A stretch of DNA of 64,000 nucleotides from contig DASUNM010000023.1 of the NCBI GenBank assembly GCA_036277115.1, positions 1,240,001 to 1,304,000 on the forward strand, given 5' to 3'. Both the position numbers and the translations under genes were made by a program. This document shows, in pieces, positions 27,017 to 35,818 of this stretch. This DNA comes from Pyrinomonadaceae bacterium (GTDB taxonomy: Bacteria > Acidobacteriota > Blastocatellia > Pyrinomonadales > Pyrinomonadaceae). Every line of letters starts with the position of its first letter. Within the stretch, counting starts at the first letter, position 1. A model generated the notes under the pieces. The model saw only the letters and a list, made by a program, of their open reading frames with translations. It was not told where the DNA came from and made no database searches.

Positions 27017-27234
27017 CGGCCTCTAATCCACGCGACGGTCGCCTTGGGAGTTCGAACTCTGCCAATGGCGACTGGGTGAAAATTACCAGGGCGGCCTACG
27101 CGAGGGATAACAAGACCGCGGCTCGGCAGGCGTGTGTGTCCGGTTCACGGATCGGATGTAGATGCGTTCAAGATAGTCGGCGTCCTCAGGATTTTCAGCG
27201 GGCGATCGTCTTTCTTCTTGCGGGAAACGAACGC

Positions 27235-28449
27235 ATGGTTTCAAGGGGTACTCGAAGCATGCGCAGTTTAGCGCCCGAGACGACCTTGCGGTATGCCAAA
27301 CAGTGGGCCGCGACTGCCGGCATAACCGAGGTGACGGACATAACCGATTTGGATGTCCTGGGCGTGCCGGTTTATGCAAGTATGCGACCGCAAGCTCGCG
27401 GGGACACTTTCACTTTTGGGAAGGGGCTGTGCCGGATTGATGCCGAAGTCGGCGCCTACATGGAGGCCCTGGAGTTTTTTTTCGCCGAACCGGGGATAGG
27501 CAGTGTTTCAACACACTGGGGGTCCGCAAGAGAAGTTGCCGGCCAGGAGCGCGCAGACGATGCGATTCTTGATTTCGTTCCGCTCCTTCAGCGCGAGGTC
27601 GACCTCGATGGTCCGCTGTTACTAGCTGCGGCGCGAGACCTGGAGCGCGGCGACGAGTGCGCCATTCCTGCCGAACTCATCTTTTATCCGGCGTCTGATG
27701 TTGGGCAGTCCCTCTTTGGGTCATCGACCAACGGCCTGGCATCGGGCAACTCGGTGCTCGAGGCATGCATACAGGCTCTGCTGGAGTTGATCGAACGTGA
27801 CATCTGGTCATTCGAATTCGTTCGCTGCGCGTCAAAGTTAGTCGAGGCGTCGAGTCTTCCAGGCGAAGTGCGCGACATCATCGACCGCGCTGAAAGAAAC
27901 GGCCTCCAGTTTAAAGTTCGGAGTGTTCCTAACGAGTACGGGATGCCGTTCTTTGCCGCCTTCGTGTTCGACACGAACAATCCCAGCCGCAAGACGTTCA
28001 ACGGCGGTTGGGCATGCGATCTTGAACGTGACAGGGCCGTAGTAAGGGCGGTGACCGAGGCTGCGCAAAGCCGGGTGGCTTTTATTCACGGCGGGCGGAA
28101 AGTATCCGCGTCTCGGGCGGCAAGCTTCTCACTCGATGCTCAAAGAGAAGCGAAGCTCGTGCAACAACACATGCTCGGCGTGAGCGATCCACGTCAGCAA
28201 ACTTCGTTCAGTGACACTCCCGACCTCGCGGTTGAAGGCAGCATGGAACAGAGACTTGATGCGGTGATTGAGCGATTGCGGCGTGTCGTGCAGGAACCAA
28301 TTTATCGGGTCGTGTTTACTCCCGCAGAAGCGCCGCTGCAAGTAATTCGTTTGGTAGTGCCTCTGTTGGAGAATCTCAAGGAGAGCCAAGTCCGAGTGGG
28401 CCGGCGCCTAAAGGCGACGATCGATTCCCTCGGGGCTCAAGCCGCGTGA
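27235..28449 (+). CDS. YcaO-family ATP-dependent peptide backbone-modifying enzyme
   Basis: The protein has 404 residues from ATG 27235. The start is chosen because the TOMM-type YcaO N-terminus (GTRSMRSLAPETTL, then ITDLDVLGVPVYASMRPQ) begins there; an in-frame GTG at 27076 would add 53 unlikely residues and lacks a ribosome site. ATP/Mg-binding glutamates are in SGNSVLEACIQALLELIERD near residue 165 and AVVRAVTEAAQSRVAF near residue 265. YcaO enzymes phosphorylate peptide amides to form azolines, thioamides or amidines. No E1-like, Ocin-ThiF, TfuA or dehydrogenase partner is adjacent, and no C-terminal PxPxP is seen. Its stop codon overlaps the GTG of hypF. Confidence 0.88.
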   Translation: MVSRGTRSMRSLAPETTLRYAKQWAATAGITEVTDITDLDVLGVPVYASMRPQARGDTFTFGKGLCRIDAEVGAYMEALEFFFAEPGIGSVSTHWGSAREVAGQERADDAILDFVPLLQREVDLDGPLLLAAARDLERGDECAIPAELIFYPASDVGQSLFGSSTNGLASGNSVLEACIQALLELIERDIWSFEFVRCASKLVEASSLPGEVRDIIDRAERNGLQFKVRSVPNEYGMPFFAAFVFDTNNPSRKTFNGGWACDLERDRAVVRAVTEAAQSRVAFIHGGRKVSASRAASFSLDAQREAKLVQQHMLGVSDPRQQTSFSDTPDLAVEGSMEQRLDAVIERLRRVVQEPIYRVVFTPAEAPLQVIRLVVPLLENLKESQVRVGRRLKATIDSLGAQAA

Positions 28450-30905
28450 ATCGGCCAGTTTTTAGCCAGGAACGTCCACAAGCCGAGGAGGTAAGGTTAC
28501 GCGCGATGGATATTCGGCAAACAGTCGAAATCCGTGTCCGAGGGACAGTGCAAGGCGTTGGCTTTCGGCCAACCGTCTGGCGCTTGGCGTGTGACGAGGG
28601 GCTGGTGGGCGAAGTTCTTAATGACGGCTTTGGAGTATTGATCCGAACCACCGGAAATTCGGGCGCCATCTCGCAGTTCCTTACCCGGTTGCACAGCGAG
28701 GCGCCCCCGCTGTCGCAGATCGAAGATGTCGAGACGCAGGTCTTGAACCTGCTGGACTTTGAGGACTTCCGCATTGCGGAAAGTGTAAGTGGCGAGAACT
28801 GCACGCGTGTCACTCCCGATGCCGCGATTTGCGCGGCCTGTCGCGCGGAGGTGTTAGATCCGAACGAACGCCGATACGGTTATCCTTTCGCGAACTGCAC
28901 ACACTGCGGGCCGCGCTTTTCGATCGTGAATGAGGTTCCCTACGACCGTGTTAACACGACGATGGCGGACTTCCCGATGTGCGCATCCTGTGCCCGCGAG
29001 TATCAACAGCCGGCCGACCGCCGCTTTCATGCACAACCGATCGCTTGCTCCACATGCGGGCCTCAGATCTGGCTGGAGCAGACGGAGACCGGCGCGAGCT
29101 CGACACATCTCAGGACGTCCGCGGCCCTGGACGCTGCTATCGAATTGCTAAAGAGAGGCGCGGTGGTAGCAATTCGTGGGTTGGGCGGATTTCATCTGGC
29201 TTGCGATGCCACTAATCCAGAAGCCGTCCAGCGCCTGCGCCAGCGAAAGCATCGATACGGCAAACCATTCGCGCTAATGGCCAGAGATGTTGAAACGATT
29301 CGCCGCTACTGCTACGTGACGGCAACCGAGGCCGATTTGTTACAGAGTCCCGAAGCCCCCATCGTGTTGCTTGCGGCGAACGGTAACGAAAAGTTGCCGG
29401 AGGGCATTGCGCCCGGACTGAATACTGTGGGCTTCATGCTGCCTTATACGCCCCTGCACTTATTGATAACACGGCAGATCGATCGGCCGCTTGTCATGAC
29501 CAGCGGCAATCTTTCTGACGAACCACAGGTCACGACTCTCGATGTCGCGCGGACCGGCCTGCGCGGCATCGCCGACGGAATGTTGATGCACGATCGCGAG
29601 ATTGCAAACCGCATCGATGATTCGGTGGTGCGCATCATGGCCGGCAAACCATCGCTGCTTCGTCGTGCCCGCGGTTACGCCCCAAGTGCAGTGCGTTTAC
29701 CGCCCGGCTTCGAGGATGCTCCCGACTTGCTCGCTTATGGGGGCGAGTTAAAAGCTACATTCTGCGTCTTGAAAGACGGGGCTGCGATTCTTTCACAGCA
29801 CCAGGGTGATCTGGAGGACATTTCGACGTTCGAGGATTACCAAAAGAACCTGCAACTCTATTCGCGGATTTACGATCATCAGCCCCGCTTGTTAGTCGCG
29901 GATATGCATCCGGAATATCTTTCCAACAAACTCGCCAAACAGCGCTCTGCAGCCGATGAACTGCCTCTTCTTGAAATTCAGCATCATCACGCACATATAG
30001 CTAGTTGCATGGTAGAAAACGGCGTCGCGTTGGACGCGCCGCCCGTGCTTGGTATTGCACTCGACGGGCTCGGCTTTGGCGATGACGGCACGATCTGGGG
30101 TGGGGAGTTTTTGCTGGCGGATTATCGGGGCTATCGACGGGTGGCGACGTTCAAACCAGTTGCCATGCTGGGCGGCGCCCAGGCCATCCGCGAACCCTGG
30201 CGCAACACGTACGCGCACCTGATCGCTGGTCCGGGCTGGACGCAGTTTGTCGAAAAGTTTTCCGAGCTCGAACTCTATCGTTACTTGATGACCAAGCCAT
30301 TGCCGACAATCGATCGCATGCTGGAGACCGGACTAAACGTACCGTTGGCCAGTTCGTGCGGCAGACTTTTCGATGCGGTTGCGGCGGCCCTGGGACTATG
30401 CGCCGATCAAGCTCTCTTCGAAGGCCAGGGCGCCATGGAACTGGAAGCCTTAGCCGAGCAGTGGACGTCTTCGGCTTCCGAGCCGCCGTATAAGTTTGCG
30501 ATCACCGCGCAAGCTACCAGCGGGTTGCTCTGTCTTGAATCGTCACCAATGTGGCAGGAACTGTTAGAGGATCTCAGCCGGCGGACTCCGCTCGCTCAAA
30601 TGGCTGCGCGTTTTCACTACGGACTTGCGAAGGCGATTCGCGACCTGGTCGCTCGCATTCGTGCCACAAGCGAAGCCGGCGCCTCGCTGAATACAATCGC
30701 GCTTAGCGGCGGCTGCTTCCAGAATAAACTCTTGTTAGAAGAACTAGTGCGGTTACTAAACGCAGATGGGCTAAGTTGTCTCTTACACGCCAAAGTCCCC
30801 ACCAACGACGGAGGGCTGGCGCTGGGACAGGCTGCTATCGCGGCGGCACGTCATATCGAGCGTTCTCATCCGGCGGACTTGCAGTCCGACTCGCAACTAA
30901 TGTAA
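28446..30905 (+). CDS. hypF: Carbamoyltransferase HypF
   Basis: HypF makes the thiocarboxamide on HypE that becomes the cyanide ligands of the [NiFe] cofactor. All modules are present: acylphosphatase (RVRGTVQGVGFRPTVWRLA near residue 32), two zinc fingers (CAACRAEVLDP with CTHCGPR, then CASCAREYQQP with CSTCGPQ), a YrdC-like domain (about 220-400) and a Kae1-like carbamoyltransferase with HHHAHIASC near residue 516. At 819 residues it is slightly long. The GTG at 28446 overlaps the YcaO stop (GTGA); ATG 28506 behind AGGAGG is an alternative and begins nearer the conserved region. Translational coupling to YcaO is notable. Confidence 0.95.
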   Translation: MNRPVFSQERPQAEEVRLRAMDIRQTVEIRVRGTVQGVGFRPTVWRLACDEGLVGEVLNDGFGVLIRTTGNSGAISQFLTRLHSEAPPLSQIEDVETQVLNLLDFEDFRIAESVSGENCTRVTPDAAICAACRAEVLDPNERRYGYPFANCTHCGPRFSIVNEVPYDRVNTTMADFPMCASCAREYQQPADRRFHAQPIACSTCGPQIWLEQTETGASSTHLRTSAALDAAIELLKRGAVVAIRGLGGFHLACDATNPEAVQRLRQRKHRYGKPFALMARDVETIRRYCYVTATEADLLQSPEAPIVLLAANGNEKLPEGIAPGLNTVGFMLPYTPLHLLITRQIDRPLVMTSGNLSDEPQVTTLDVARTGLRGIADGMLMHDREIANRIDDSVVRIMAGKPSLLRRARGYAPSAVRLPPGFEDAPDLLAYGGELKATFCVLKDGAAILSQHQGDLEDISTFEDYQKNLQLYSRIYDHQPRLLVADMHPEYLSNKLAKQRSAADELPLLEIQHHHAHIASCMVENGVALDAPPVLGIALDGLGFGDDGTIWGGEFLLADYRGYRRVATFKPVAMLGGAQAIREPWRNTYAHLIAGPGWTQFVEKFSELELYRYLMTKPLPTIDRMLETGLNVPLASSCGRLFDAVAAALGLCADQALFEGQGAMELEALAEQWTSSASEPPYKFAITAQATSGLLCLESSPMWQELLEDLSRRTPLAQMAARFHYGLAKAIRDLVARIRATSEAGASLNTIALSGGCFQNKLLLEELVRLLNADGLSCLLHAKVPTNDGGLALGQAAIAAARHIERSHPADLQSDSQLM

Positions 30906-30915
30906 GGAGCAAGAA

Positions 30916-31242
30916 ATGTGTCTTGGAATCCCTGGTCAAATAGTGAAGATCACCGACGTTGCGCGGCAAATGGCGCTCGTCGATGTTAGTGGCGTCCAAC
31001 GAGAAATAAGCCTCGAGTGCGTAGTTGACGACTACCACCCACTCGAAAAGTGCGTCGGCCACTGGACATTGGTGCATGTTGGCTTCGGTATGAGCCTGAT
31101 CAACGAAGAGGAGGCAGAGGCCACGTTGAAGGTTCTGAGGGAGCTCGGCGAGGTGCAGGCGGAACTTCTTGCCATGAAGGAATCGGCGTCGAGTCCGCCT
31201 TCAAACATTCCGGCAACTCAGTTGCCCGAACTTGTGGCCTAA
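30916..31242 (+). CDS. hypC: Hydrogenase maturation chaperone HypC
   Basis: This 108-residue chaperone starts MCLGIPGQIV; the Cys2 essential for carrying Fe(CN)2CO with HypD is present. The conserved core VDVSGVQREISLECV and VGHWTLVHVGFGMSLIN follow. The C-terminal 25 residues are Ser/Pro/Glu-rich and longer than in typical HypC proteins. A TAAGGAG ribosome site lies in the ten-base gap after hypF, so the genes form one operon. Confidence 0.95.
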   Translation: MCLGIPGQIVKITDVARQMALVDVSGVQREISLECVVDDYHPLEKCVGHWTLVHVGFGMSLINEEEAEATLKVLRELGEVQAELLAMKESASSPPSNIPATQLPELVA

Positions 31243-31247
31243 ACCTT

Positions 31248-31934
31248 ATGAGTCTGGCGGAAGACCCAAATCTGAAGGGGCTCTACCCTTTCCTGCACGG
31301 CAGGAAGCAAGATCCATCGTTGATGAATTCTGCTTTGCTCGAGTCTGTCCGGCAAAAAGCAAACAATCATCACGACGTGATCGATGCCTTTTTCGCCAGG
31401 AATGGACAGGAAGTCGTCGCGGCTGCAGGAGCTATTGCCGATGTCTATCGCGGCAACGGCCGGCTCTTTACGATGGGCAATGGCGGCTCAAGCTGCGACG
31501 CGGCGCACGTGGCCGTCGAGTTTCTGCACCCGATCACCGCCGGCCGGGTCGCGCTGACGGCAATCGATCTGACCGCCGACCGGACGATGATGACCGCGGT
31601 GGCCAATGACGTCGGCTTCCAGCATGTCTTTGTGCGTCAGATGATTGCCCAGGCACGCGCCGGAGACGGCTTGATAGGCATCTCGACGAGCGGAAACTCA
31701 GACAATCTGGTGAAGGCTTTTGCGAAAGCAAAAGAGATGGGTGTAACAACCATCGGCTTGGCCGGAATGAGCGGTGGCGAAATGGCAAAGATTGGCTTGG
31801 ACCACTGCCTGGTTGTCGAAACCGACAGCATTCATCGGGTACAGGAATGTCACGTAATTATCTACCACATTCTTTGGGACCTGGTTCACACACTGCTGGC
31901 GGACGATCGCGGTTCATTGGCCGTTATGGGATGA
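31248..31934 (+). CDS. SIS-domain phosphoheptose isomerase-like protein (GmhA-type) inside the hyp operon
   Basis: This 228-residue protein has one SIS fold. Sugar-phosphate contact loops are clear: FTMGNGGSSCDAAHVAVEFL near residue 75 and LIGISTSGNSDNLVKAF near residue 145, with the Glu/His of DSIHRVQECHVIIYHILWDL near residue 200. These match sedoheptulose-7-phosphate isomerases. The start at 31248 is five bases after hypC. No other heptose genes are nearby, so a role in hydrogenase-type maturation is implied by position. I recall similar genes in some actinobacterial-type hydrogenase loci, which needs checking. Confidence 0.88.
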   Translation: MSLAEDPNLKGLYPFLHGRKQDPSLMNSALLESVRQKANNHHDVIDAFFARNGQEVVAAAGAIADVYRGNGRLFTMGNGGSSCDAAHVAVEFLHPITAGRVALTAIDLTADRTMMTAVANDVGFQHVFVRQMIAQARAGDGLIGISTSGNSDNLVKAFAKAKEMGVTTIGLAGMSGGEMAKIGLDHCLVVETDSIHRVQECHVIIYHILWDLVHTLLADDRGSLAVMG

Positions 31935-31967
31935 CCGCTTAACGCAACTCACAAGAAAAGAGAACAT

Positions 31968-33125
31968 ATGAAATACGTCGATGAATTCCGAGATCCCGAG
32001 AAGGCGCAGTTCCTGCTGAAGGAAATCCGCGTCCTCGTGCCCCAAATCTTAAAGAGCCGAACTGGAACTGATCCGGTTTACATCATGGAGGTATGCGGAG
32101 GCCATACGCACGCCATCTTCCGATACGGCGTCGAGACAATGCTCCCTGATGGCATTGAGTTGATCCATGGTCCAGGTTGTCCGGTATGTGTTTTACCCAT
32201 GGGACGCGTTGACGACTGCGTGGCTCTGGCCCACATGCCCGGAATGATCTTCACTACGTTTGGTGACGCGATGCGCGTGCCCGGCTCGAAAGAGAGCTTG
32301 TTGCAGGCCAAGGCCAATGGGGCCGACGTGCGGATGGTGTACTCGCCGCTTGATTCTCTGCGGATTGCAAAGGAAAACCCGGATCGGCAGGTCGTCTTCT
32401 TCGCATTAGGTTTTGAAACAACCATGCCCAGCACGGCACTCACTGTGCTGAGGGCGAAAAAAGAAGGCGTCAAGAATTTCTCGATGTTTTGTAATCACAT
32501 TACGATCATCCCCACGATCAAGGCGATCCTCGACTCACCTGACCTGCAGTTGGACGGGTTCCTTGGTCCGGGCCATGTCAGCATGGTTATCGGCAATTCG
32601 TCATACCGCTTTATCGCCGAGCATTACAAAAAGCCGTTGGTAATTGCGGGTTTTGAACCGCTCGATATCCTGCACGGCCTTTGGATGGTGCTCAAACAGA
32701 TTGCCGAGGGACGCACCGAGATCGAGAACCAGTACAACCGCGTGGTTCCGGACGGCGGGAACACAGTGGCTCTTGATGCGATCGGCAAAGTCTTCGAATT
32801 GAGGGAGTTCTTTGAATGGCGTGGTCTCGGTTCAATTGACCATTCAGGAGTTCGGATGACCGAGGAGTACGCGGACTTTGACGCGGAACGGAGATTCTCA
32901 GTCCCGGCCCTTAAGATTGCCGATCCAAAATCGTGCCAATGCGGCGAAGTACTCAAGGGTGTCATCAAGCCGTGGGACTGCAAAGTCTTCGGCAGAGAGT
33001 GTACTCCGGAGACACCGCTGGGCGCGCTTATGGTTTCGTCTGAAGGCGCCTGTGCCGCCTATTATCAGTACGGCGACATCGAGAAGATTCATGACACCAG
33101 GGCGATGGTCAAGGAGATGGCATGA
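31968..33125 (+). CDS. hypD: Hydrogenase maturation factor HypD
   Basis: This 385-residue iron-sulfur protein receives iron, CN and CO together with HypC. The active-site cysteine regions are present: YIMEVCGGHTHAIFRYG near residue 43 and IHGPGCPVCVLPMGR near residue 70. The C-terminal [4Fe-4S] ligands are in SCQCGEVLKGV, CKVFGRECTPETPLG and SEGACAAYYQY. The ATG overlaps nothing and follows AAAGAGAA; its stop overlaps the hypE start in ATGA. All catalytic residues look intact, so the pathway should be functional. Confidence 0.96.
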   Translation: MKYVDEFRDPEKAQFLLKEIRVLVPQILKSRTGTDPVYIMEVCGGHTHAIFRYGVETMLPDGIELIHGPGCPVCVLPMGRVDDCVALAHMPGMIFTTFGDAMRVPGSKESLLQAKANGADVRMVYSPLDSLRIAKENPDRQVVFFALGFETTMPSTALTVLRAKKEGVKNFSMFCNHITIIPTIKAILDSPDLQLDGFLGPGHVSMVIGNSSYRFIAEHYKKPLVIAGFEPLDILHGLWMVLKQIAEGRTEIENQYNRVVPDGGNTVALDAIGKVFELREFFEWRGLGSIDHSGVRMTEEYADFDAERRFSVPALKIADPKSCQCGEVLKGVIKPWDCKVFGRECTPETPLGALMVSSEGACAAYYQYGDIEKIHDTRAMVKEMA

Positions 33126-34204
33126 GTAGCGTTGTAGAGATGGCTAAAAAGAACGGCAAGCCCAGGCACCGCGGCAAGGTGCGGGTTAGCACTATCACAC
33201 TCGCCCACGGCGGCGGCGGCAAGGCGATGCACGACTTGATCGACGACGTCTTCCTCGAGGCGTTTGATAACGACGGCGAGTCGCCACTTGAAGATCAGGC
33301 GCGTCTCTCTCTATCCGACCTGACGGCGCTCGGCGATCGGCTGGCCTTTACCACCGATTCATACGTCGTCCAACCACTCGATTTTCCGGGTGGCAATATC
33401 GGCAAGCTGGCAATCTGCGGCACGGTTAACGACTTGGCGGTGGGTGGCGCGATACCACTCTACTTGTCTTGTTCGGTAATTATTGAGGAAGGCCTGCCGG
33501 TCGAAACCATGCGTGAAGTGGCCAGGACAATGGCGGCCACTGCGCGGGAGGCCGGCGTGACCGTGGTTACCGGCGATACCAAAGTTGTCGAACGCGGCGC
33601 CTGTGACAAGTTGTTTATTAACACTGCCGGTGTTGGTGTCATTCGCGCCGGCGTCAATCTCGGCGTCGACCAGGCTCAACCCGGTGACGTCATCCTGGTC
33701 AATGGAGTGTTGGGCGACCACGGTGCGGCGATCCTCAATGCCCGCGGAGACATGAGGTTGACGACGCCGATCGAAAGCGATTGTGCGAGTCTGCACGGTC
33801 TGATCGATGCCTTGTTAAAAGCCGTTCCTACGACGCGCTTCCTGCGGGATGCAACCCGCGGCGGAATTGCGACCGTCTTGAACGAAATCGCCGAGGCGTC
33901 GCAGGTTGGCATCGAGATCTACGAAGATCGCACGCCGATCCGGAGCGAGGTCAAAGGCTTCTGCGAAATTTTAGGTCTGGATCCGCTCTACCTTGCCAAC
34001 GAGGGCAAGATCATCTGCGTCGTACCATCGGAAGATGCTGAGGCCGCACTCGCGGCAATGAAGTCTCATCCGCTGGGCACAGAAGCCGCGAATATCGGCG
34101 AGGTGAACGACCACCGGCCAGGCCGTGTGGTGATGCAGACCGTCTTTGGCGGACGCCGCATCGTCGACATGCTCGTCGGCGAACAGTTGCCGCGGATTTG
34201 TTAA
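33122..34204 (+). CDS. hypE: Hydrogenase maturation factor HypE
   Basis: This 360-residue PurM/AIR-synthase-fold enzyme dehydrates a C-terminal thiocarboxamide to thiocyanate. The nucleotide-binding start ITLAHGGGGKAMHDLI and the essential C-terminal tail PRIC are both present, so the carrier cysteine is intact. ATG 33122 overlaps the hypD stop by four bases. A small inverted repeat follows before the FmdE-like gene. hypA and hypB, which insert nickel, are absent from the window. Confidence 0.96.
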   Translation: MSSVVEMAKKNGKPRHRGKVRVSTITLAHGGGGKAMHDLIDDVFLEAFDNDGESPLEDQARLSLSDLTALGDRLAFTTDSYVVQPLDFPGGNIGKLAICGTVNDLAVGGAIPLYLSCSVIIEEGLPVETMREVARTMAATAREAGVTVVTGDTKVVERGACDKLFINTAGVGVIRAGVNLGVDQAQPGDVILVNGVLGDHGAAILNARGDMRLTTPIESDCASLHGLIDALLKAVPTTRFLRDATRGGIATVLNEIAEASQVGIEIYEDRTPIRSEVKGFCEILGLDPLYLANEGKIICVVPSEDAEAALAAMKSHPLGTEAANIGEVNDHRPGRVVMQTVFGGRRIVDMLVGEQLPRIC

Positions 34205-34205
34205 A

Positions 34206-34239
34206 ACGTCCCATCTGTCCCATCGGACGTATGGGACGT
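34206..34239 (+). other. Intercistronic hairpin between hypE and the FmdE-like gene
   Basis: ACGTCCCAT (34206-34214) pairs with ATGGGACGT (34231-34239). GTCCCAT occurs again inside the loop, and a GGACATATGGG variant follows. There is no U-tract. It may be an attenuating or RNA-stabilising structure rather than the end of the operon. Confidence 0.45.
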
Positions 34240-34273
34240 AAAGGACATATGGGTTACAAAGGGAGGAACGCTT

Positions 34274-34882
34274 ATGTCAGAAAGCCCAGTTAAGGCGGCC
34301 GAGGGCGTCACGATTCGCATCAAGGATCAGGGCGAAGTTTTGCAGTTGGATTATGACGGCGCCATCTGTCAACACCCGGGATCGCTCTGGTGGGGTACTG
34401 CGGTTGGCTTCCGGGCTATGCAAGTCGCCGCGCAGGCTCTTTCGAAAGATGATCTGTGGGCGCGCGATAATCTCTACATTGTTAGCGGTCACCCCGGCCC
34501 TGGAGTGAAAGATACCATCGACTATGTGACGGGCGCCGCCACTCGCGATCGTTACCAGGTCGTCGTCGCCGAAGGCTGCGGAATGCAGTGCAACAGCAAA
34601 ATGAAATACGAGTGGTGGGTGAGCGACGGTGAGAAGACCGCGAACATCAATCTGCGCCCGGATTTCGTACCGCGAGAGTTCTACGATCTCACCGACCGCC
34701 TGGAAACCAACGAAACAACCAAGGAAGACATTAAAGCCTTTCGCATCTTCAAGGTGAACCTGTCCACGCGTATCTGGAACGCCCCGTTAGAAGAGAGCTT
34801 CCGCGTCGAAGTCGTCGACGAGGCTCTGCAACCGGGTGAATTGCCAGAGGCAGCTAAAGCGAAAGACTATTTTGAGCTGTAA
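34274..34882 (+). CDS. FmdE-like protein at the end of the hyp operon
   Basis: This 202-residue protein resembles the FmdE (formylmethanofuran dehydrogenase subunit E) fold. CQHPGSLWWGTAVGFRAMQV corresponds to the family's HxxCPG-x-GxRA segment, and SGHPGPGVKDTIDYVTGA corresponds to the second conserved loop. AEGCGMQCNSK adds two cysteines that could bind metal. A GGGAGGAA ribosome site precedes the ATG, and a hairpin follows the stop. FmdE-type proteins are poorly understood and have been linked to molybdopterin or metal handling. Placement directly after hypE implies a maturation or cofactor role. Family assignment is by motif only. Confidence 0.65.
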   Translation: MSESPVKAAEGVTIRIKDQGEVLQLDYDGAICQHPGSLWWGTAVGFRAMQVAAQALSKDDLWARDNLYIVSGHPGPGVKDTIDYVTGAATRDRYQVVVAEGCGMQCNSKMKYEWWVSDGEKTANINLRPDFVPREFYDLTDRLETNETTKEDIKAFRIFKVNLSTRIWNAPLEESFRVEVVDEALQPGELPEAAKAKDYFEL

Positions 34883-34893
34883 TGACAATGCGC

Positions 34894-34922
34894 GAAACGC
34901 GGCGCGAGCGAGGCCGCGTTTC
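34894..34922 (+). terminator. Terminator hairpin ending the YcaO-hyp-FmdE operon
   Basis: GAAACGCGGC (34894-34903) pairs perfectly with GCCGCGTTTC (34913-34922) over a nine-base loop, 11 bases after the stop codon. No long U-run follows, but the position marks the operon end. The next 180 bases to the methyltransferase gene contain nothing recognisable. Confidence 0.6.
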
Positions 34923-35105
34923 ATGCTGCTCGGTTAATGAAGCGGTCGCCGCGACTTTGGGACTCGACGTATCGTTGAACATGATCTGCATGACTTCTCC
35001 TTGTAACCGGAACCGGTTCGTCATCAAGTTGAAAAGGACCTATTAGCAGACCTGGGCTTACGCATTCCGGGTAGCGCAGCCGCGTCGATTTGGCGTTGGT
35101 AATTG

Positions 35106-35813
35106 ATGTCACGGAACCCACCGATGAAGCGTAGCCATTCATTTACCACGGACGCTGACTTTCTAGCCGCTGTGACTAAGGTCTATGACGACGGCTGGTT
35201 CGACTACGCTAAGGCCTGGAAAGGACGTGACGACCTGGAAGGTGAGGAATGGCGGCATTTCGCAGCGGCCGTCAAGCCGGGTGGGACAATTCTTGATGTG
35301 GGGTGTCATTCAGGACGGGACACGCGGCAGCTGCTCGATCGTGGGTATCGGGTCACCGGGATTGACGTGAGCGAGCAAGCCTTGCGGCTATACCGGGAAC
35401 AGTGTCCGGAAGCACGGACGATAAAGATGAGCCTGCTGGATCTGCCAACTCTGGGAGAGCAGTTCGATGGCATTTGGTTTTCCTACGTCCTGGTACATAT
35501 CCCATTCAAACTAGTGCCCGATGCCCTCGCCGCCCTGGATAGCGTACTGCATCCGGAAGGCGCAATGATGATGATGGTGACCGTGGTCGAGGAGTCGCAA
35601 GAGAGAATTCATGACAGCCATATGATGTTCGATGAGGACGGTGCGCCGCGCAAGGTTCCGGTTGCCCATTGGGCCCCCGATCCGCTGATCGCGCTTTTCC
35701 GATCCCGCTTCGAGATTAGCTGGATGAATCTTAGACCGTTTGTTGATGGGTGGGCTCAGCTTAGTCTTCTTCTCCGGCCGCGGCGTACGCCAGCCAACAC
35801 TCAGGAGCATTGA
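35106..35813 (+). CDS. Class I SAM-dependent methyltransferase
   Basis: This protein of about 235 residues has the SAM-binding motif I GGTILDVGCHSGRDTRQL near residue 58, the acidic post-I residue in YRVTGIDVSEQAL, and motif IV FDGIWFSYVLVHIPF. The last part, about 165-225, includes HMMFDEDGAPRKVPVAHWAP. Small-molecule or peptide substrates are typical for this branch. ATG 35106 is used, with ATG 35124 also possible. Its stop is overlapped or closely followed by the dioxygenase gene, so they are translationally coupled. Confidence 0.85.
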   Translation: MSRNPPMKRSHSFTTDADFLAAVTKVYDDGWFDYAKAWKGRDDLEGEEWRHFAAAVKPGGTILDVGCHSGRDTRQLLDRGYRVTGIDVSEQALRLYREQCPEARTIKMSLLDLPTLGEQFDGIWFSYVLVHIPFKLVPDALAALDSVLHPEGAMMMMVTVVEESQERIHDSHMMFDEDGAPRKVPVAHWAPDPLIALFRSRFEISWMNLRPFVDGWAQLSLLLRPRRTPANTQEH

Positions 35814-35818
35814 TCGCA

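Noticed and set aside
27076..27234. N-terminal extension of the YcaO frame starting at GTG 27076
   Set aside because: The extra 53 residues show no similarity to YcaO N-termini and no ribosome site is present; ATG 27235 fits the family start.
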